From: an uncultured Victivallales bacterium
GTDB lineage: Bacteria; Verrucomicrobiota; Lentisphaeria; Victivallales; UBA1829
Assembly (NCBI GenBank): GCA_934644965.1
Contig: CAKUDG010000028.1
Coordinates: 1-45,559 of the forward strand
Reading direction: 5' to 3'
DNA length: 45,559 nucleotides
Shown here: one piece after another, positions 17,316 through 25,632 of the stretch
Position numbering within the stretch: position 1 is the first letter of the stretch
How the letters are laid out: each line of letters opens with the position of its first letter
The notes under the pieces: model-generated
Databases searched by the model: none
The model's input: the letters and a program-made list of their open reading frames with translations, nothing else
Told to the model about the DNA's origin: nothing
Position numbers and translations under genes: made by a program

Positions 17316-17333
17316 AAAAACAGCCGGGCGAAC

Positions 17334-17389
17334 AGGAAAAAAAGGGGGAGGGAAGACAGACACTGCCTGGCCGTTCCCCTTTTTTTTGA
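17334..17389 (+). terminator. Probable intrinsic terminator of the kinase operon
   Basis: An A-rich and G-rich left arm (A run then GGGGGA) pairs with TTCCCC plus T run ending near 17388; the long central loop makes it moderate rather than strong. Confidence 0.45.
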
Positions 17390-17446
17390 TCCTTTCTTTT
17401 TCTTCTTTTTTTTCTTTTCCTTTTTCATATACTTGCGCGATGATTG

Positions 17447-17475
17447 TTGCATTTCCTGCGCCGCCATGTTATATT
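17447..17475 (+). promoter_or_regulatory. Promoter of the glycyl-tRNA synthetase gene
   Basis: TTGCAT (17447-17452), 17-nt spacer, TATATT (17470-17475); leader of about 55 nt. Confidence 0.5.
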
Positions 17476-17534
17476 AAAGAGTTTTTTCTTTTTTTAATGG
17501 ATTATTTCAATCATTTCTGAAAGGTGATTTTGTC

Positions 17535-18869
17535 ATGGCGATAGCTGCTGAAGGCGATTTGATGGAAAAAGTTGTCAGTCTCTGCAAAAGAAGGGGGTTT
17601 GTCTTTCAGAGTTCCGAGATATACGGGGGGTTCAACGGATTCTGGGATTACGGACCCTATGGTGCGGCACTGAAGAAAGCCGTGGAGCAGCTCTGGTGGA
17701 ATGAGATGGTTGAGAAACGGAACAACGTGGTGGGGCTGGATTCCACGGTGATCTGTCATCCGCGAGTCTGGAAGGCCTCCGGACATGTGGATCGTTTCGG
17801 AGACATCATGTGCGACTGCCGGGATTGCAAAACCCGTTTCCGTGTGGACCAGATGCCGGATCCGACGACCTGCACGAACTGCGGCTCGAAGAATCTGACC
17901 CCTCCGCGGGAGTTCAATCTGATGATGAAGACGTATGTCGGACCGGTTTTTGACGAAGAACACATTGCATATCTGAGGGCCGAGACCTGTCAGCCGATCT
18001 TTGTGGACTTCAATCTTGTCCGTGTGGCGACCCGTCAGCAGCTTCCGTTCGGGATTGCACAGATCGGGAAAGCCTTCCGCAACGAAATTACGCCGAGGAT
18101 GTTCACTTTCCGCTGCCGTGAATTCACGCAGATGGAGATGGAGTTTTTCTGCAGGGAAGAAGAATCCATGAAGTGGTTTGAGTACTGGAAAGAGGAACGT
18201 ATCCGCTATTACCGGGAGATTCTCGGATTCCGTGAGGATGAGATTCATATTTATGTGCATGAAAAACTTGCGCATTATGCGAAGGCTGCGATTGACATTG
18301 AATTCAAGTTCCCGTTCGGCTGGGGCGAATTGGAAGGCGTCCATCACCGCGGGACCTGGGATCTTTCCAGACATCAGGAGTTTTCTGAAGAGAATCTGGA
18401 ATATTTTGATCAGGAAAGGAACGAGCGTTTCACACCGACTGTGGTGGAAACCTCTGTGGGGCTTGACCGGACGCTTCTGGCAATACTCTGCCATGCCTAT
18501 GCGGAAGACAAGGCTCCCACGAAGAAGGAAGGCATGGAAGATGATGTCCGTATTGTTCTCCGTTTCCCGTCCCGGATTGCTCCTGTGCAGGTGGCTGTGA
18601 TGCCTCTTTCCAAGAAACTCAATGACACTGCAGCGGAAATTCAGAAAGATCTCCGCCGTTTCTACCGTACGGAACTGGATGTGACGGGCAATATCGGGAA
18701 ACGGTATCGCAGACAGGACGAAATCGGGACGCCTTTCTGTGTGACAGCGGATTTCGATACGCTCAACGACAATGCTGTGACGGTTCGCGAACGAGATTCC
18801 ATGGCACAGGTCCGAGTCCCTGTTTCTGAACTCAAATCCTATCTGGACCGGGAGATATACGGGATCTGA
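17535..18869 (+). CDS. glyQS: Glycyl-tRNA synthetase, homodimeric type
   Basis: Charges tRNA-Gly with glycine. At 444 residues it is the single-chain alpha2 class II enzyme, not the alpha/beta tetramer. Seen: CKRRGFVFQSSEIYGG and FWDYGPYG at the N-terminus, a CxxC zinc-like insert (CDCRDCKT, then CTNCGS), motif 2 AQIGKAFRNEI followed by QMEMEFFC, motif 3 TSVGLDRTLL, and a C-terminal anticodon-binding domain (APVQVAVMPLSKK; DEIGTPFCVT). The ATG at 17535 has AAGGTGA 8 nt upstream. A lipoprotein gene follows 49 nt later in the same direction. Confidence 0.96.
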   Translation: MAIAAEGDLMEKVVSLCKRRGFVFQSSEIYGGFNGFWDYGPYGAALKKAVEQLWWNEMVEKRNNVVGLDSTVICHPRVWKASGHVDRFGDIMCDCRDCKTRFRVDQMPDPTTCTNCGSKNLTPPREFNLMMKTYVGPVFDEEHIAYLRAETCQPIFVDFNLVRVATRQQLPFGIAQIGKAFRNEITPRMFTFRCREFTQMEMEFFCREEESMKWFEYWKEERIRYYREILGFREDEIHIYVHEKLAHYAKAAIDIEFKFPFGWGELEGVHHRGTWDLSRHQEFSEENLEYFDQERNERFTPTVVETSVGLDRTLLAILCHAYAEDKAPTKKEGMEDDVRIVLRFPSRIAPVQVAVMPLSKKLNDTAAEIQKDLRRFYRTELDVTGNIGKRYRRQDEIGTPFCVTADFDTLNDNAVTVRERDSMAQVRVPVSELKSYLDREIYGI

Positions 18870-18918
18870 TTTTTCTTCTTTCTTCAAGACTGCGATTTTA
18901 TCTGGAGGATATTGAAAT

Positions 18919-19662
18919 ATGACGAAAAAAGCTGTTGTTGTTTCATTGCTTTTGTCCCCTGTGCTGTGTTTTCTTTCGGCGTGCACGAGCATTTTTAGCG
19001 ACACTCAGGCGGAAGCGATCTATACTGCATTGCAAAAGAAGGAAGATCCCGGGAATAAAATTGCCGGATATTCATCATTGCGCCTGACTTATGAGAATGC
19101 TGCATCAGGGGTGACGCTTGTCATGACATTCAAGCGTCCTTCGATGCTGCTGTTTGAAACTTTCCGCAAAGGTGAAAAAGTTCCATTTCTTGCCTATGGC
19201 TTGAAAAACGGAGTTCTCAGGGAAAAATCGGAGGATCAGCCGGTTACTCTGATCTACAACGGCCCGATGCGTGCATCCTTCCAGTATCTTTATGAATCTA
19301 AGATGGATATGAACAGGATCGTTGATTCCGTTTCTTCGGATGGGCTGGAATATATAGACAACATTCTCTGCGATAAATTAAATCTGCATTTGAAAACGAA
19401 ATATGCGGTTCGTCAGATTACCCTGTATATTTCCCGCGAGACGGGGTACTGCATCCGCAGTGTTTGCGCGCCTGATCCGAATCTTCCGAATGAGCTGTGG
19501 ACTGATGATTTTTCCGATTTCAGAAATTATGACGGAGTTGTTTTCCCCGGTCAGGTGTCCACAACATTCGGGAAGACGATCAGTACATTCAAGCTTCAGA
19601 AAGTCGAACCCAATCTCTCTTTCCCTGACACCATTTTTGATTTCCAGACAGAGGGAAAATAA
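18919..19662 (+). CDS. LolA-like lipoprotein
   Basis: A 247-residue lipoprotein. The first 22 residues are a signal sequence with lipobox LSAC. The mature part alternates beta strands (TLVMTFKRPSMLLFE, KLNLHLKTKYAVRQITLYI, VVFPGQVSTTFGK), as in LolA/LolB-type folds that bind lipoproteins or lipids; the assignment is by pattern only. The start ATG at 18919 has TGGAGG 10 nt upstream. It is likely cotranscribed with glyQS. A hairpin repeat element begins right at its stop codon. Confidence 0.7.
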   Translation: MTKKAVVVSLLLSPVLCFLSACTSIFSDTQAEAIYTALQKKEDPGNKIAGYSSLRLTYENAASGVTLVMTFKRPSMLLFETFRKGEKVPFLAYGLKNGVLREKSEDQPVTLIYNGPMRASFQYLYESKMDMNRIVDSVSSDGLEYIDNILCDKLNLHLKTKYAVRQITLYISRETGYCIRSVCAPDPNLPNELWTDDFSDFRNYDGVVFPGQVSTTFGKTISTFKLQKVEPNLSFPDTIFDFQTEGK

Positions 19663-19870
19663 AAAAAATACGGCAGGCGGATGCCTGCCGGGTGCAGGGA
19701 ATGCAGCGAGAGCCGAGGAGTATGAGGGCGAGGAACCCTCATGCTTTTTTTATTTATTTATTTATTTTTATTTTTTTTTGCCTCCGGCGGCCAGCGTCTC
19801 GCCGCTGGACCGCGACAAGGTCACGGACCTTGACCTCGAGAAAAATGCTCAACGCATTTTTCCGTAATTT
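19661..19870 (+). repeat. Modular hairpin element, copy A
   Basis: Starts with an A run at the lipoprotein stop and then carries a series of short stem-loops: GGCAGGC/GCCTGCC, ATGAGGG/CCCTCAT, a T-rich spacer, GCC-tcc-GGC, CCAGCG/CGCTGG (19791-19808), CAAGGTC/GACCTTG and AAAAATGC/GCATTTTT. An inverted full copy lies at 21335-21532 and a partial one at 21221-21306. The orientation relative to the upstream gene suggests a 3'-end or terminator-like element. It may be a MITE- or REP-type repeat. Confidence 0.8.
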
Positions 19871-19989
19871 TTTTTTTCTCTCTCTGCCGCTGCCTGATTC
19901 TTTTATGTGCCCGCATCAAGAAATTTACATCTCAAAAGATCATATTTTCTGTTTGAGCGGAGAAGAGGAATAAAAATCAGGAAAGAGAT

Positions 19990-20018
19990 TTGTTTTTTCG
20001 CACAAACGGCATTATATT
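19990..20018 (+). promoter_or_regulatory. Promoter of the aldolase gene
   Basis: TTGTTT (19990-19995), 17-nt spacer, TATATT (20013-20018); leader of about 78 nt to the ATG at 20103. Confidence 0.45.
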
Positions 20019-20102
20019 TCACCCATATACATCAATGGAAACTGTATAGACAAGCGTTCTGTCGTTTCAAATAAAACCATAACATAAGGAAAGGCATAAA
20101 AG

Positions 20103-21122
20103 ATGGCTGTGAATTACAAAGATCTGGGCCTCGTCAACACCAAAGACATGTTTGCGAAAGCCATGAAGGGGCATTATGCGATCCCCGCTTTCAATTTCAA
20201 CAACATGGAACAGCTGCAGGCAATCATTCAGGCGTGTACGGAGAATGAATCCCCTGTGATTCTCCAGGTTTCCAAAGGAGCCCGTCAGTATGCGAATCAG
20301 ACGCTTTTGCGCTACATGGCGCAGGGTGCGGTCGAATATTCCAGAGAAATCAGCGGAGGGAAGGGGCCCGTTCCCATCGTTCTGCATCTTGACCACGGGG
20401 ACAGTTTTGAACTTTGCAAATCCTGCATTGATTTTGGATTTTCCTCTGTGATGATTGACGGATCCTCTCTTCCGTATGATGAAAACGTTGCGTTGACCAG
20501 AAAAGTGGTTGAATATGCTCATCCGCGCGATGTGACTGTGGAAGGCGAACTCGGTGTCCTCGCGGGGGTTGAGGATGAAGTTTCCGCCGCGGAATCCCAT
20601 TACACAAAGCCGGAAGAAGTGATTGATTTCGTCACCAAGACAGGGGTTGATTCCCTTGCCATTTCCATCGGCACATCTCATGGCGCTTACAAGTTCACGC
20701 CGGAACAGTGCACCAAGGATCCGAAAACCGGAAAACTGGTTCCGCCTCCGCTTGCCTTTGACGTTCTGAAGGCTGTTGAGGAAAAACTTCCCGGGTTCCC
20801 GATTGTTCTTCACGGCGCGTCTTCCGTTCCTGAAGAGGAAGTGGAAATCATCAATAAGAACGGCGGTGCTCTGAAGGCGGCCATCGGCATTCCGGAAGAA
20901 GAACTCCGTGAAGCGGCGAAATCCGCTGTCTGCAAGATCAATATTGACTCGGATTCCCGTCTTGCCATGACGGCTGGGATCCGCAAGGTCTTCACTGAAA
21001 AACCTGCCGAGTTTGACCCGAGAAAATATCTTGGTCCGGCTCGTGACAGAATGAAAGCCATGTATGCTCATAAGATCATCAACGTGCTCGGTTCTGCCGG
21101 ACATGCTTATGACAAGGAATAA
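20103..21122 (+). CDS. fba: Class II fructose-bisphosphate aldolase
   Basis: Zinc-dependent aldolase that interconverts fructose 1,6-bisphosphate with dihydroxyacetone phosphate and glyceraldehyde 3-phosphate in glycolysis and gluconeogenesis. 339 residues. Seen: AIPAFNFNNMEQLQ, the catalytic and zinc region VLHLDHGDSF, VEGELGVLAGVED, SLAISIGTSHGAYKF, IVLHGASSVP and CKINIDSDSR. AAGGAAAGG lies about 10 nt before the ATG. It has its own promoter and terminator and stands alone as a single-gene unit between two copies of the hairpin element. Confidence 0.96.
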   Translation: MAVNYKDLGLVNTKDMFAKAMKGHYAIPAFNFNNMEQLQAIIQACTENESPVILQVSKGARQYANQTLLRYMAQGAVEYSREISGGKGPVPIVLHLDHGDSFELCKSCIDFGFSSVMIDGSSLPYDENVALTRKVVEYAHPRDVTVEGELGVLAGVEDEVSAAESHYTKPEEVIDFVTKTGVDSLAISIGTSHGAYKFTPEQCTKDPKTGKLVPPPLAFDVLKAVEEKLPGFPIVLHGASSVPEEEVEIINKNGGALKAAIGIPEEELREAAKSAVCKINIDSDSRLAMTAGIRKVFTEKPAEFDPRKYLGPARDRMKAMYAHKIINVLGSAGHAYDKE

Positions 21123-21148
21123 GTTTCAGGCTTTTATCTGATTTCCTT

Positions 21149-21188
21149 CCCCTGTTTTTCCTGAAAAGAGAAAAGCAGGGGATTTTTT
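21149..21188 (+). terminator. Intrinsic terminator of the aldolase gene
   Basis: CCCCTG (21149-21154) pairs with CAGGGG (21176-21181), extended by partial TTTTTC/GAGAAAA pairing, followed by a T7 run. Confidence 0.65.
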
Positions 21189-21220
21189 TAGTTTCATTCG
21201 CTGCCCGAATAAAGAAACTA

Positions 21221-21306
21221 TGGAAAAATGCGGAGCATTTTTCTCGAGGTCAAGGTCCGTGACCTTGTCGCGGTCCAGCGTCTCGCCGCTGGACCGCCGG
21301 AGGCAA
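21221..21306 (-). repeat. Hairpin element, partial copy B (inverted)
   Basis: Carries only the distal half of the element (GCC-tcc-GGC, CCAGCG/CGCTGG, CAAGGTC/GACCTTG, AAAAATGC/GCATTTTT stems) in minus orientation. The 6-nt loop of the CCAGCG stem (21275-21292) reads as the reverse complement of the loop in copies A and C relative to the flanks. Confidence 0.75.
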
Positions 21307-21334
21307 AAGAAATAAAAAAATATTGCGAAGCAAC

Positions 21335-21532
21335 AAATTACGGAAAAATGCGGAGCATTTTTCTCGAGGTCAAGGTCCGTGACCTTGTCGCGATCCAGCG
21401 GCGAGACGCTGGTCGTGCGGAGCACGAAATCTTAAAAAAATAAAAAAAAAGCATGAGGACTCCTTGCCCTCATACTCCTCGGCAGGATTGCATCTCCTGC
21501 ACCCGGCAGGCATCGCCTGCCGTATTTTTTTT
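21335..21532 (-). repeat. Hairpin element, full copy C (inverted)
   Basis: A full-length minus-strand copy of element A, starting 26 nt after the stop of the flavin-reductase-like gene at 21558. Compared with A, GCC-tcc-GGC is replaced by GTGC-tcc-GCAC, so the stem is kept while its sequence differs. The AAAAATGC stem has a shorter loop. Confidence 0.8.
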
Positions 21533-21557
21533 CTCCCTTCTGAAGAGAAATTTCAGT

Positions 21558-22106
21558 TCAGATGCCCGGAGGCAATTTTGAAAGCATGTGGGAACGAAGC
21601 TTTGTGACATGCTCTCCATCCATTCTGAAAGTTCCATCTCCGACGGCATGGAAGAATCGGATCTCTTTTTTACTGGAATCCCGCCAGGCTTTGACTGCTG
21701 AAAGCACTACAATTCCGTAAGACTCTATATACTCCAAAACCCTGCATTCAATATTGAACGGACATTCCGCAATCAGAGGCGCTTTTACCTTCTCCGCCTT
21801 CAATGGCGTTAAAGAGAATTTTTGAAACTTATTCTCCGTATCCCCCGAACATGCGCCGATATCCACCGTCTTTTCCATTAAATCAGCCGAAGGAATGGCA
21901 ACAACACATTCCCGACTCTTCATCAAAGCCTGAAATGAATAGTTCCATGGGCCTGTGACAATTGCAAATCTTGCGTCAAAATCCAGCACCGTACTCCAGG
22001 AAATTGTCATGATATTCTTTTTCCGTCCGTTCGCCGTGGCAACCAGAAGCACTGGACCAGGTTCAATCAGCGTAAAGACTCGATTCAAAGGAAATTCTTT
22101 CATCAT
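21558..22106 (-). CDS. Flavin reductase-like (flavoredoxin) domain protein
   Basis: A 182-residue FMN-binding split-barrel protein. Typical features: VLLVATANGRKKNIMTISW near the N-terminus, FAIVTGPWNYSFQAL, CVVAIPSADLMEKTVDIGACSG and APLIAECPFNIECRV. Relatives bind FMN and act as flavin reductases or electron carriers; the physiological partner is not shown here. GGGAG lies 7 nt before the first of two ATG codons at 22106. It is monocistronic, and hairpin element C directly follows its stop. Confidence 0.85.
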   Translation of the reverse strand: MMKEFPLNRVFTLIEPGPVLLVATANGRKKNIMTISWSTVLDFDARFAIVTGPWNYSFQALMKSRECVVAIPSADLMEKTVDIGACSGDTENKFQKFSLTPLKAEKVKAPLIAECPFNIECRVLEYIESYGIVVLSAVKAWRDSSKKEIRFFHAVGDGTFRMDGEHVTKLRSHMLSKLPPGI

Positions 22107-22383
22107 GAAACGACTCCCTTGTTTTTTCCCCTATGTTTTTCCTCAGACTTCTCACTGCTCCAGGACCTTCTTTCTCCCAATATACATTCCTTCCTTTCAA
22201 TGTCAATCAATGCATGAAGAAGGCAAAAACGGCAAATAGTGACGAAGAAACAGGTAAAAAAACTCGCCGGGAAAGAGGGCAGGGGAAGGAAAAGAACCCC
22301 CTGTCCTGTTGTGTAAATGGAATTGAAAGAAGAAAAAAAAAAGAAGGAAGAACGTTTTCACTGCTTTTTATGAATTGTCCGAT

Positions 22384-23706
22384 TCAGGAAAAGCGGGTCC
22401 CTCCCGTGATTTCTGGAGAATGTCCGTGATTCCGTTTCTCAAGTTTCAACAGGAGCGCCTCCCGCTCGGAGAAGGAAGGATGACGGCATTTGAATGCCTT
22501 GTAAAGCGGATGAACTCCTTCGGGAAGAGGATCATTCAGAAGTTTGCGGAGAGCGGAAATCAGCTTTTCCGGTCCGCCGCAGAAATCGGAAGCCATCCGG
22601 TCCGCCTCAAATTCACAATGCCGGCAGAACAGGTTGAAGAGAGGCAGCAAGATCCAGAGCGTGGATTCCAGAACGAAAAGACAAAGCAGAATTTCCGTTT
22701 CGAACACGAATGGCGGCAGAGTGCCGGGATCGGGATTGAGTGTGGAAGCGGAAACAGAAGAGGAAACTTCCGGATAAAACTGCTGGAAAATCCAGAAGTC
22801 TTTCAGCATCAGAGAGCAGAGCGGAAGAATCAGAATCAGTCCGGCGGCCTGAATGGCAAACAGTTTCTCCCGATGCTTTCCGACGCCATGCGCCGTTTCA
22901 TGAGCAATCACGGCAAGGAGTTCCTCACGGGTCAGGATTTTTTTCAGAGTGTCGCTCAGAAAAATTTTTCTGGAACAGCCCGTCCCGGAAAGAAACGCAT
23001 TTGCATGATTCGTCCGGGAGGAAAAATCCAGAATTTTGAGTCCCTTCATTCGGAATCCCCCCCGGGATAAAATTGCTTCCGCCTCCTTTTCCAGAATCGG
23101 ATCTTCCGGATTCTTCACCTGAAAAAACAAGTGCAGAATGTACGGAGCAAAAAAGTCTGCCGCCAGCAGGAACAGCAGAGCCGATAGCGGAAAATACAGC
23201 AGACATGCCGTCTGTCCCGCTTTTTTCAGAAGAAATACAAGCAGGAATCCGGCCGCTCCGGAGAAAAATCCCCCCAGCAGCAGGCATTTTCCCTGATCCG
23301 CAAAAAACTGTGCCATGGAAGTATGTCCGTATCCGTATTCCCGTTCGGACAGAATCGTCTTTCGGAAAGCCGGCGGGATTTGCAGGAGAAAACGCAGGAA
23401 AAAGAATCCGGCGAAAAACAGCATGGATGCAATCTTTTCCCCTGTGGAAGGAATTGTCTTTTCCAGAAAAGCGCTGTACACGGGAAAAAGTCCCCCGGGA
23501 AGAAGAAGCCCCCAGAAAAGGACGTCAAGCCAGCTGCCGATGTTTTCAAGACGGTCTTTTTCTATGAAATATCCTGCCAAAGGTGTTTTTGAACGCATCC
23601 TTTTTGCATTCAATGCATTCAAAAACATTTCCCCGCAGACGGAAAAAAGAAGAAGAGTGAAGAAAACCCAGAAAACGGGCGAAGTAAGTGTGCTGCAAGC
23701 GAACAT
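22384..23706 (-). CDS. M48 (Ste24-like) membrane zinc metallopeptidase
   Basis: A 440-residue CAAX-prenyl-protease-like peptidase. About six to seven hydrophobic segments surround a cytoplasmic catalytic part with zinc motif HETAH (269-273) and the third ligand in EFEAD (365-369). The length and order match Ste24-type M48A enzymes. Bacterial members cut membrane or misfolded proteins; the substrate is unknown. Its ATG overlaps the bioA stop by one base (TGATG), so it is translated from the bioA message. Confidence 0.9.
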   Translation of the reverse strand: MFACSTLTSPVFWVFFTLLLFSVCGEMFLNALNAKRMRSKTPLAGYFIEKDRLENIGSWLDVLFWGLLLPGGLFPVYSAFLEKTIPSTGEKIASMLFFAGFFFLRFLLQIPPAFRKTILSEREYGYGHTSMAQFFADQGKCLLLGGFFSGAAGFLLVFLLKKAGQTACLLYFPLSALLFLLAADFFAPYILHLFFQVKNPEDPILEKEAEAILSRGGFRMKGLKILDFSSRTNHANAFLSGTGCSRKIFLSDTLKKILTREELLAVIAHETAHGVGKHREKLFAIQAAGLILILPLCSLMLKDFWIFQQFYPEVSSSVSASTLNPDPGTLPPFVFETEILLCLFVLESTLWILLPLFNLFCRHCEFEADRMASDFCGGPEKLISALRKLLNDPLPEGVHPLYKAFKCRHPSFSEREALLLKLEKRNHGHSPEITGGTRFS

Positions 23707-25073
23707 CAGGAATGTGAGACTTTCTTGCCGGCAAGGGTGAGACGGAGCGCCTTCTCTGCAATGTCCGCAAGCTGATCCAGTTCCTCCTCCGGTGTGTTCA
23801 GAGGGGGCAGGAAGTAGAAACTGTCCCCGATCGGGCGGAGGAGTGCACCGAGGCGGGCGGCATTTTTGTAAAACTCAAACCCAGTTCTTTCGTTTTTCGG
23901 GAACGGGCACCCCGTTTCCGGATTCACGATATCCGCGGCCGCGACAAATCCGATTCCGCGCACATGGGAGAGCGCTCCTCCCGAAGACGCCGCAATGCGT
24001 TTCATTCTTTCCAGCAAAGAACGGCCTCTGGAACGGACAGATTCCAGAATTTGTTCTTCGCGATAGACTTTCAGCACTTCCAGCGCTGCTGCTGCGGCGG
24101 GGGCATAGCCGGAATAGGTGGTGGAATGAACAAATGCCCTGCCGGAAAGATAGTCTCCGTAAAAGGCATTATATATTTCTTCCGTCGTCATGACGGCTGC
24201 CAGAGGGACGAATCCGGAAGTCATTCCTTTGGATAAGGTGGCGATGTCCGGAAGGATCTCTGCGTGTTGACATGCCATCATTTCACCCGTCCGCCCGAAT
24301 CCAGTGAAAATTTCATCCGCAATCAGATGCACTCCATGATCTTTTGTCCATTTCCGCAGACGGCGGAGAAGATCCGGACTGTACAATTTCATTCCCCCCG
24401 CCCCCTGAAGCACCGGTTCCACCAGGACTCCGGCAAGATTTTGCGCATGGGAATCGAGAATGGTTTCCATTTTTTTCCAGTCCTCTTCCGGCATGTTGTT
24501 CCAGAGCGGGGAATCGGGACCGTCCAGATAAGGGACGGGGGCAAGTTTGCCGATGTGAGGAAGGAGATGGCGGAAGGGACCGGAATAAAAATCACTGTCA
24601 CCCGCCGCCAGCGTGAGAATGGTTTCCCCATGATATGCGTTTTCCAGCGACAGAAAATGCTTCTTCTCCGGATGCCCGCTCTGCGCATGATACTGCAGAC
24701 TCATTTTTATGGCGATTTCCACAGAAACACTTCCGTTTTCCGCCAGAAAGACCCGGCTCAGACCGGGAATGGTCTCCGCGAGCGAGGAACAGAGTTCCGC
24801 CACCGTTTCCGCACAGCAGTTCGCCATGATGACGTGTTCAAAACGGTTGACCTGCTCAAGAAAGGCTTTCTTGATTCTGGGATGGGCGTGTCCCAGACTT
24901 TTACACCACCAGGAACTGATTCCGTCCAGGATCACCCGTCCATCCTTGAGGAACAATTTAGATCCCTTGGCCGATTCCACCGCCATGGGAGGAAAGTCCG
25001 CGTAATCCTTCATTTGCGCGCAGGGATGCCAGAAATGGCGCAGATCCATTTCAATCAATTCATTTGTATTCAT
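23706..25073 (-). CDS. bioA: Adenosylmethionine-8-amino-7-oxononanoate aminotransferase
   Basis: PLP-dependent enzyme that converts KAPA to DAPA in biotin synthesis with SAM as amino donor. 455 residues. Seen: HFWHPCAQMKDY, GISSWWCKSLGHAHP, FLAENGSVSVEIAIKM, the NAYHGET segment, LIADEIFTGFGRTG with PLP-contact Asp, TLSKGMTSGFVPLA (PLP Lys) and HSTTYSGYAPAAAAAL. The frame opens at 25187; the ATG at 25073 starts the family sequence and has AGGAG about 13 nt upstream. No other bio gene is in the window; the partner gene is an M48 peptidase. Confidence 0.95.
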   Translation of the reverse strand: MNTNELIEMDLRHFWHPCAQMKDYADFPPMAVESAKGSKLFLKDGRVILDGISSWWCKSLGHAHPRIKKAFLEQVNRFEHVIMANCCAETVAELCSSLAETIPGLSRVFLAENGSVSVEIAIKMSLQYHAQSGHPEKKHFLSLENAYHGETILTLAAGDSDFYSGPFRHLLPHIGKLAPVPYLDGPDSPLWNNMPEEDWKKMETILDSHAQNLAGVLVEPVLQGAGGMKLYSPDLLRRLRKWTKDHGVHLIADEIFTGFGRTGEMMACQHAEILPDIATLSKGMTSGFVPLAAVMTTEEIYNAFYGDYLSGRAFVHSTTYSGYAPAAAAALEVLKVYREEQILESVRSRGRSLLERMKRIAASSGGALSHVRGIGFVAAADIVNPETGCPFPKNERTGFEFYKNAARLGALLRPIGDSFYFLPPLNTPEEELDQLADIAEKALRLTLAGKKVSHS

Positions 25074-25206
25074 TTTTTGATCCGTTCTCCTGAATCGGGT
25101 TTCATTTTCCTGAGTAAAAAAAGAATAATAGCTCTCCGGGAGGGGAACTTCAATCTGTTTTCCGGAGAAATACAGGAAAAAAGACAAAAAAAACGGATCT
25201 TTACAC

Positions 25207-25234
25207 TTGTTTTTGTCCGCCTTGAAATTATATT
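25207..25234 (+). promoter_or_regulatory. Promoter of tRNA-Glu
   Basis: TTGTTT (25207-25212), 16-nt spacer, TATATT (25229-25234), 28 nt before the tRNA 5' end. The TATATTAAAG context resembles that of the glyQS promoter. Confidence 0.4.
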
Positions 25235-25261
25235 AAAGCGTTTTTTCCGGAACCGGATCAT

Positions 25262-25337
25262 GTCCCTATCGTCTAGAGGCCCAGGACACCAGGTTCTCAT
25301 CCTGGTAACACGGGTTCGAATCCCGTTGGGGATGCCA
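25262..25337 (+). tRNA. tRNA-Glu (anticodon CTC)
   Basis: A 76-nt cloverleaf with encoded CCA. The acceptor stem is GTCCCTA with TGGGGAT (two G-U pairs). The anticodon stem is CCAGG/CCTGG around loop TTCTCAT, so the anticodon is CTC. The T arm is ACGGG-TTCGAAT-CCCGT. The D-arm TCGTCTAGAGG is typical of bacterial tRNA-Glu. Confidence 0.97.
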
Positions 25338-25521
25338 GCAGAAGGCAGTTCCTTACCTTGATTTCCCTCCTTCCCGCTTTGAAGACAAGGATGCTTTACA
25401 CTTTCACTCTCCATCCGCCTTTTGTTTTTTCTCCCTCCGGAACACGCTGAAGGGGTGGGGGGACGGGTAAAAAAAAACTCCAGAGAGCTTTCTGAACTTG
25501 TCTCCAGAAGTATTTTTTTTC

Positions 25522-25549
25522 TTGAACTTGCGGCAATTTGTGATATAAT
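25522..25549 (+). promoter_or_regulatory. Promoter of tyrS
   Basis: TTGAAC (25522-25527), 16-nt spacer, TATAAT (25544-25549), about 85 nt before the start codon. Confidence 0.6.
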
Positions 25550-25632
25550 ATGCGTTTGTCTTTATGCAGTTCGTGAAAAGACGTTTTGTTTTTTTTAGAC
25601 CACGTTTCACAAAAAAATGGAAAGGCGGAAAA

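Noticed and set aside
17511..19004. 497-codon minus-strand frame
   Set aside because: Antisense to glyQS, which has all synthetase motifs.
20067..21104. 345-codon minus-strand frame
   Set aside because: Antisense to the aldolase gene.
19661..21532. CRISPR array near the aldolase gene
   Set aside because: Repeats are few, long, inverted and hairpin-rich without regular spacers, and no cas genes are present.
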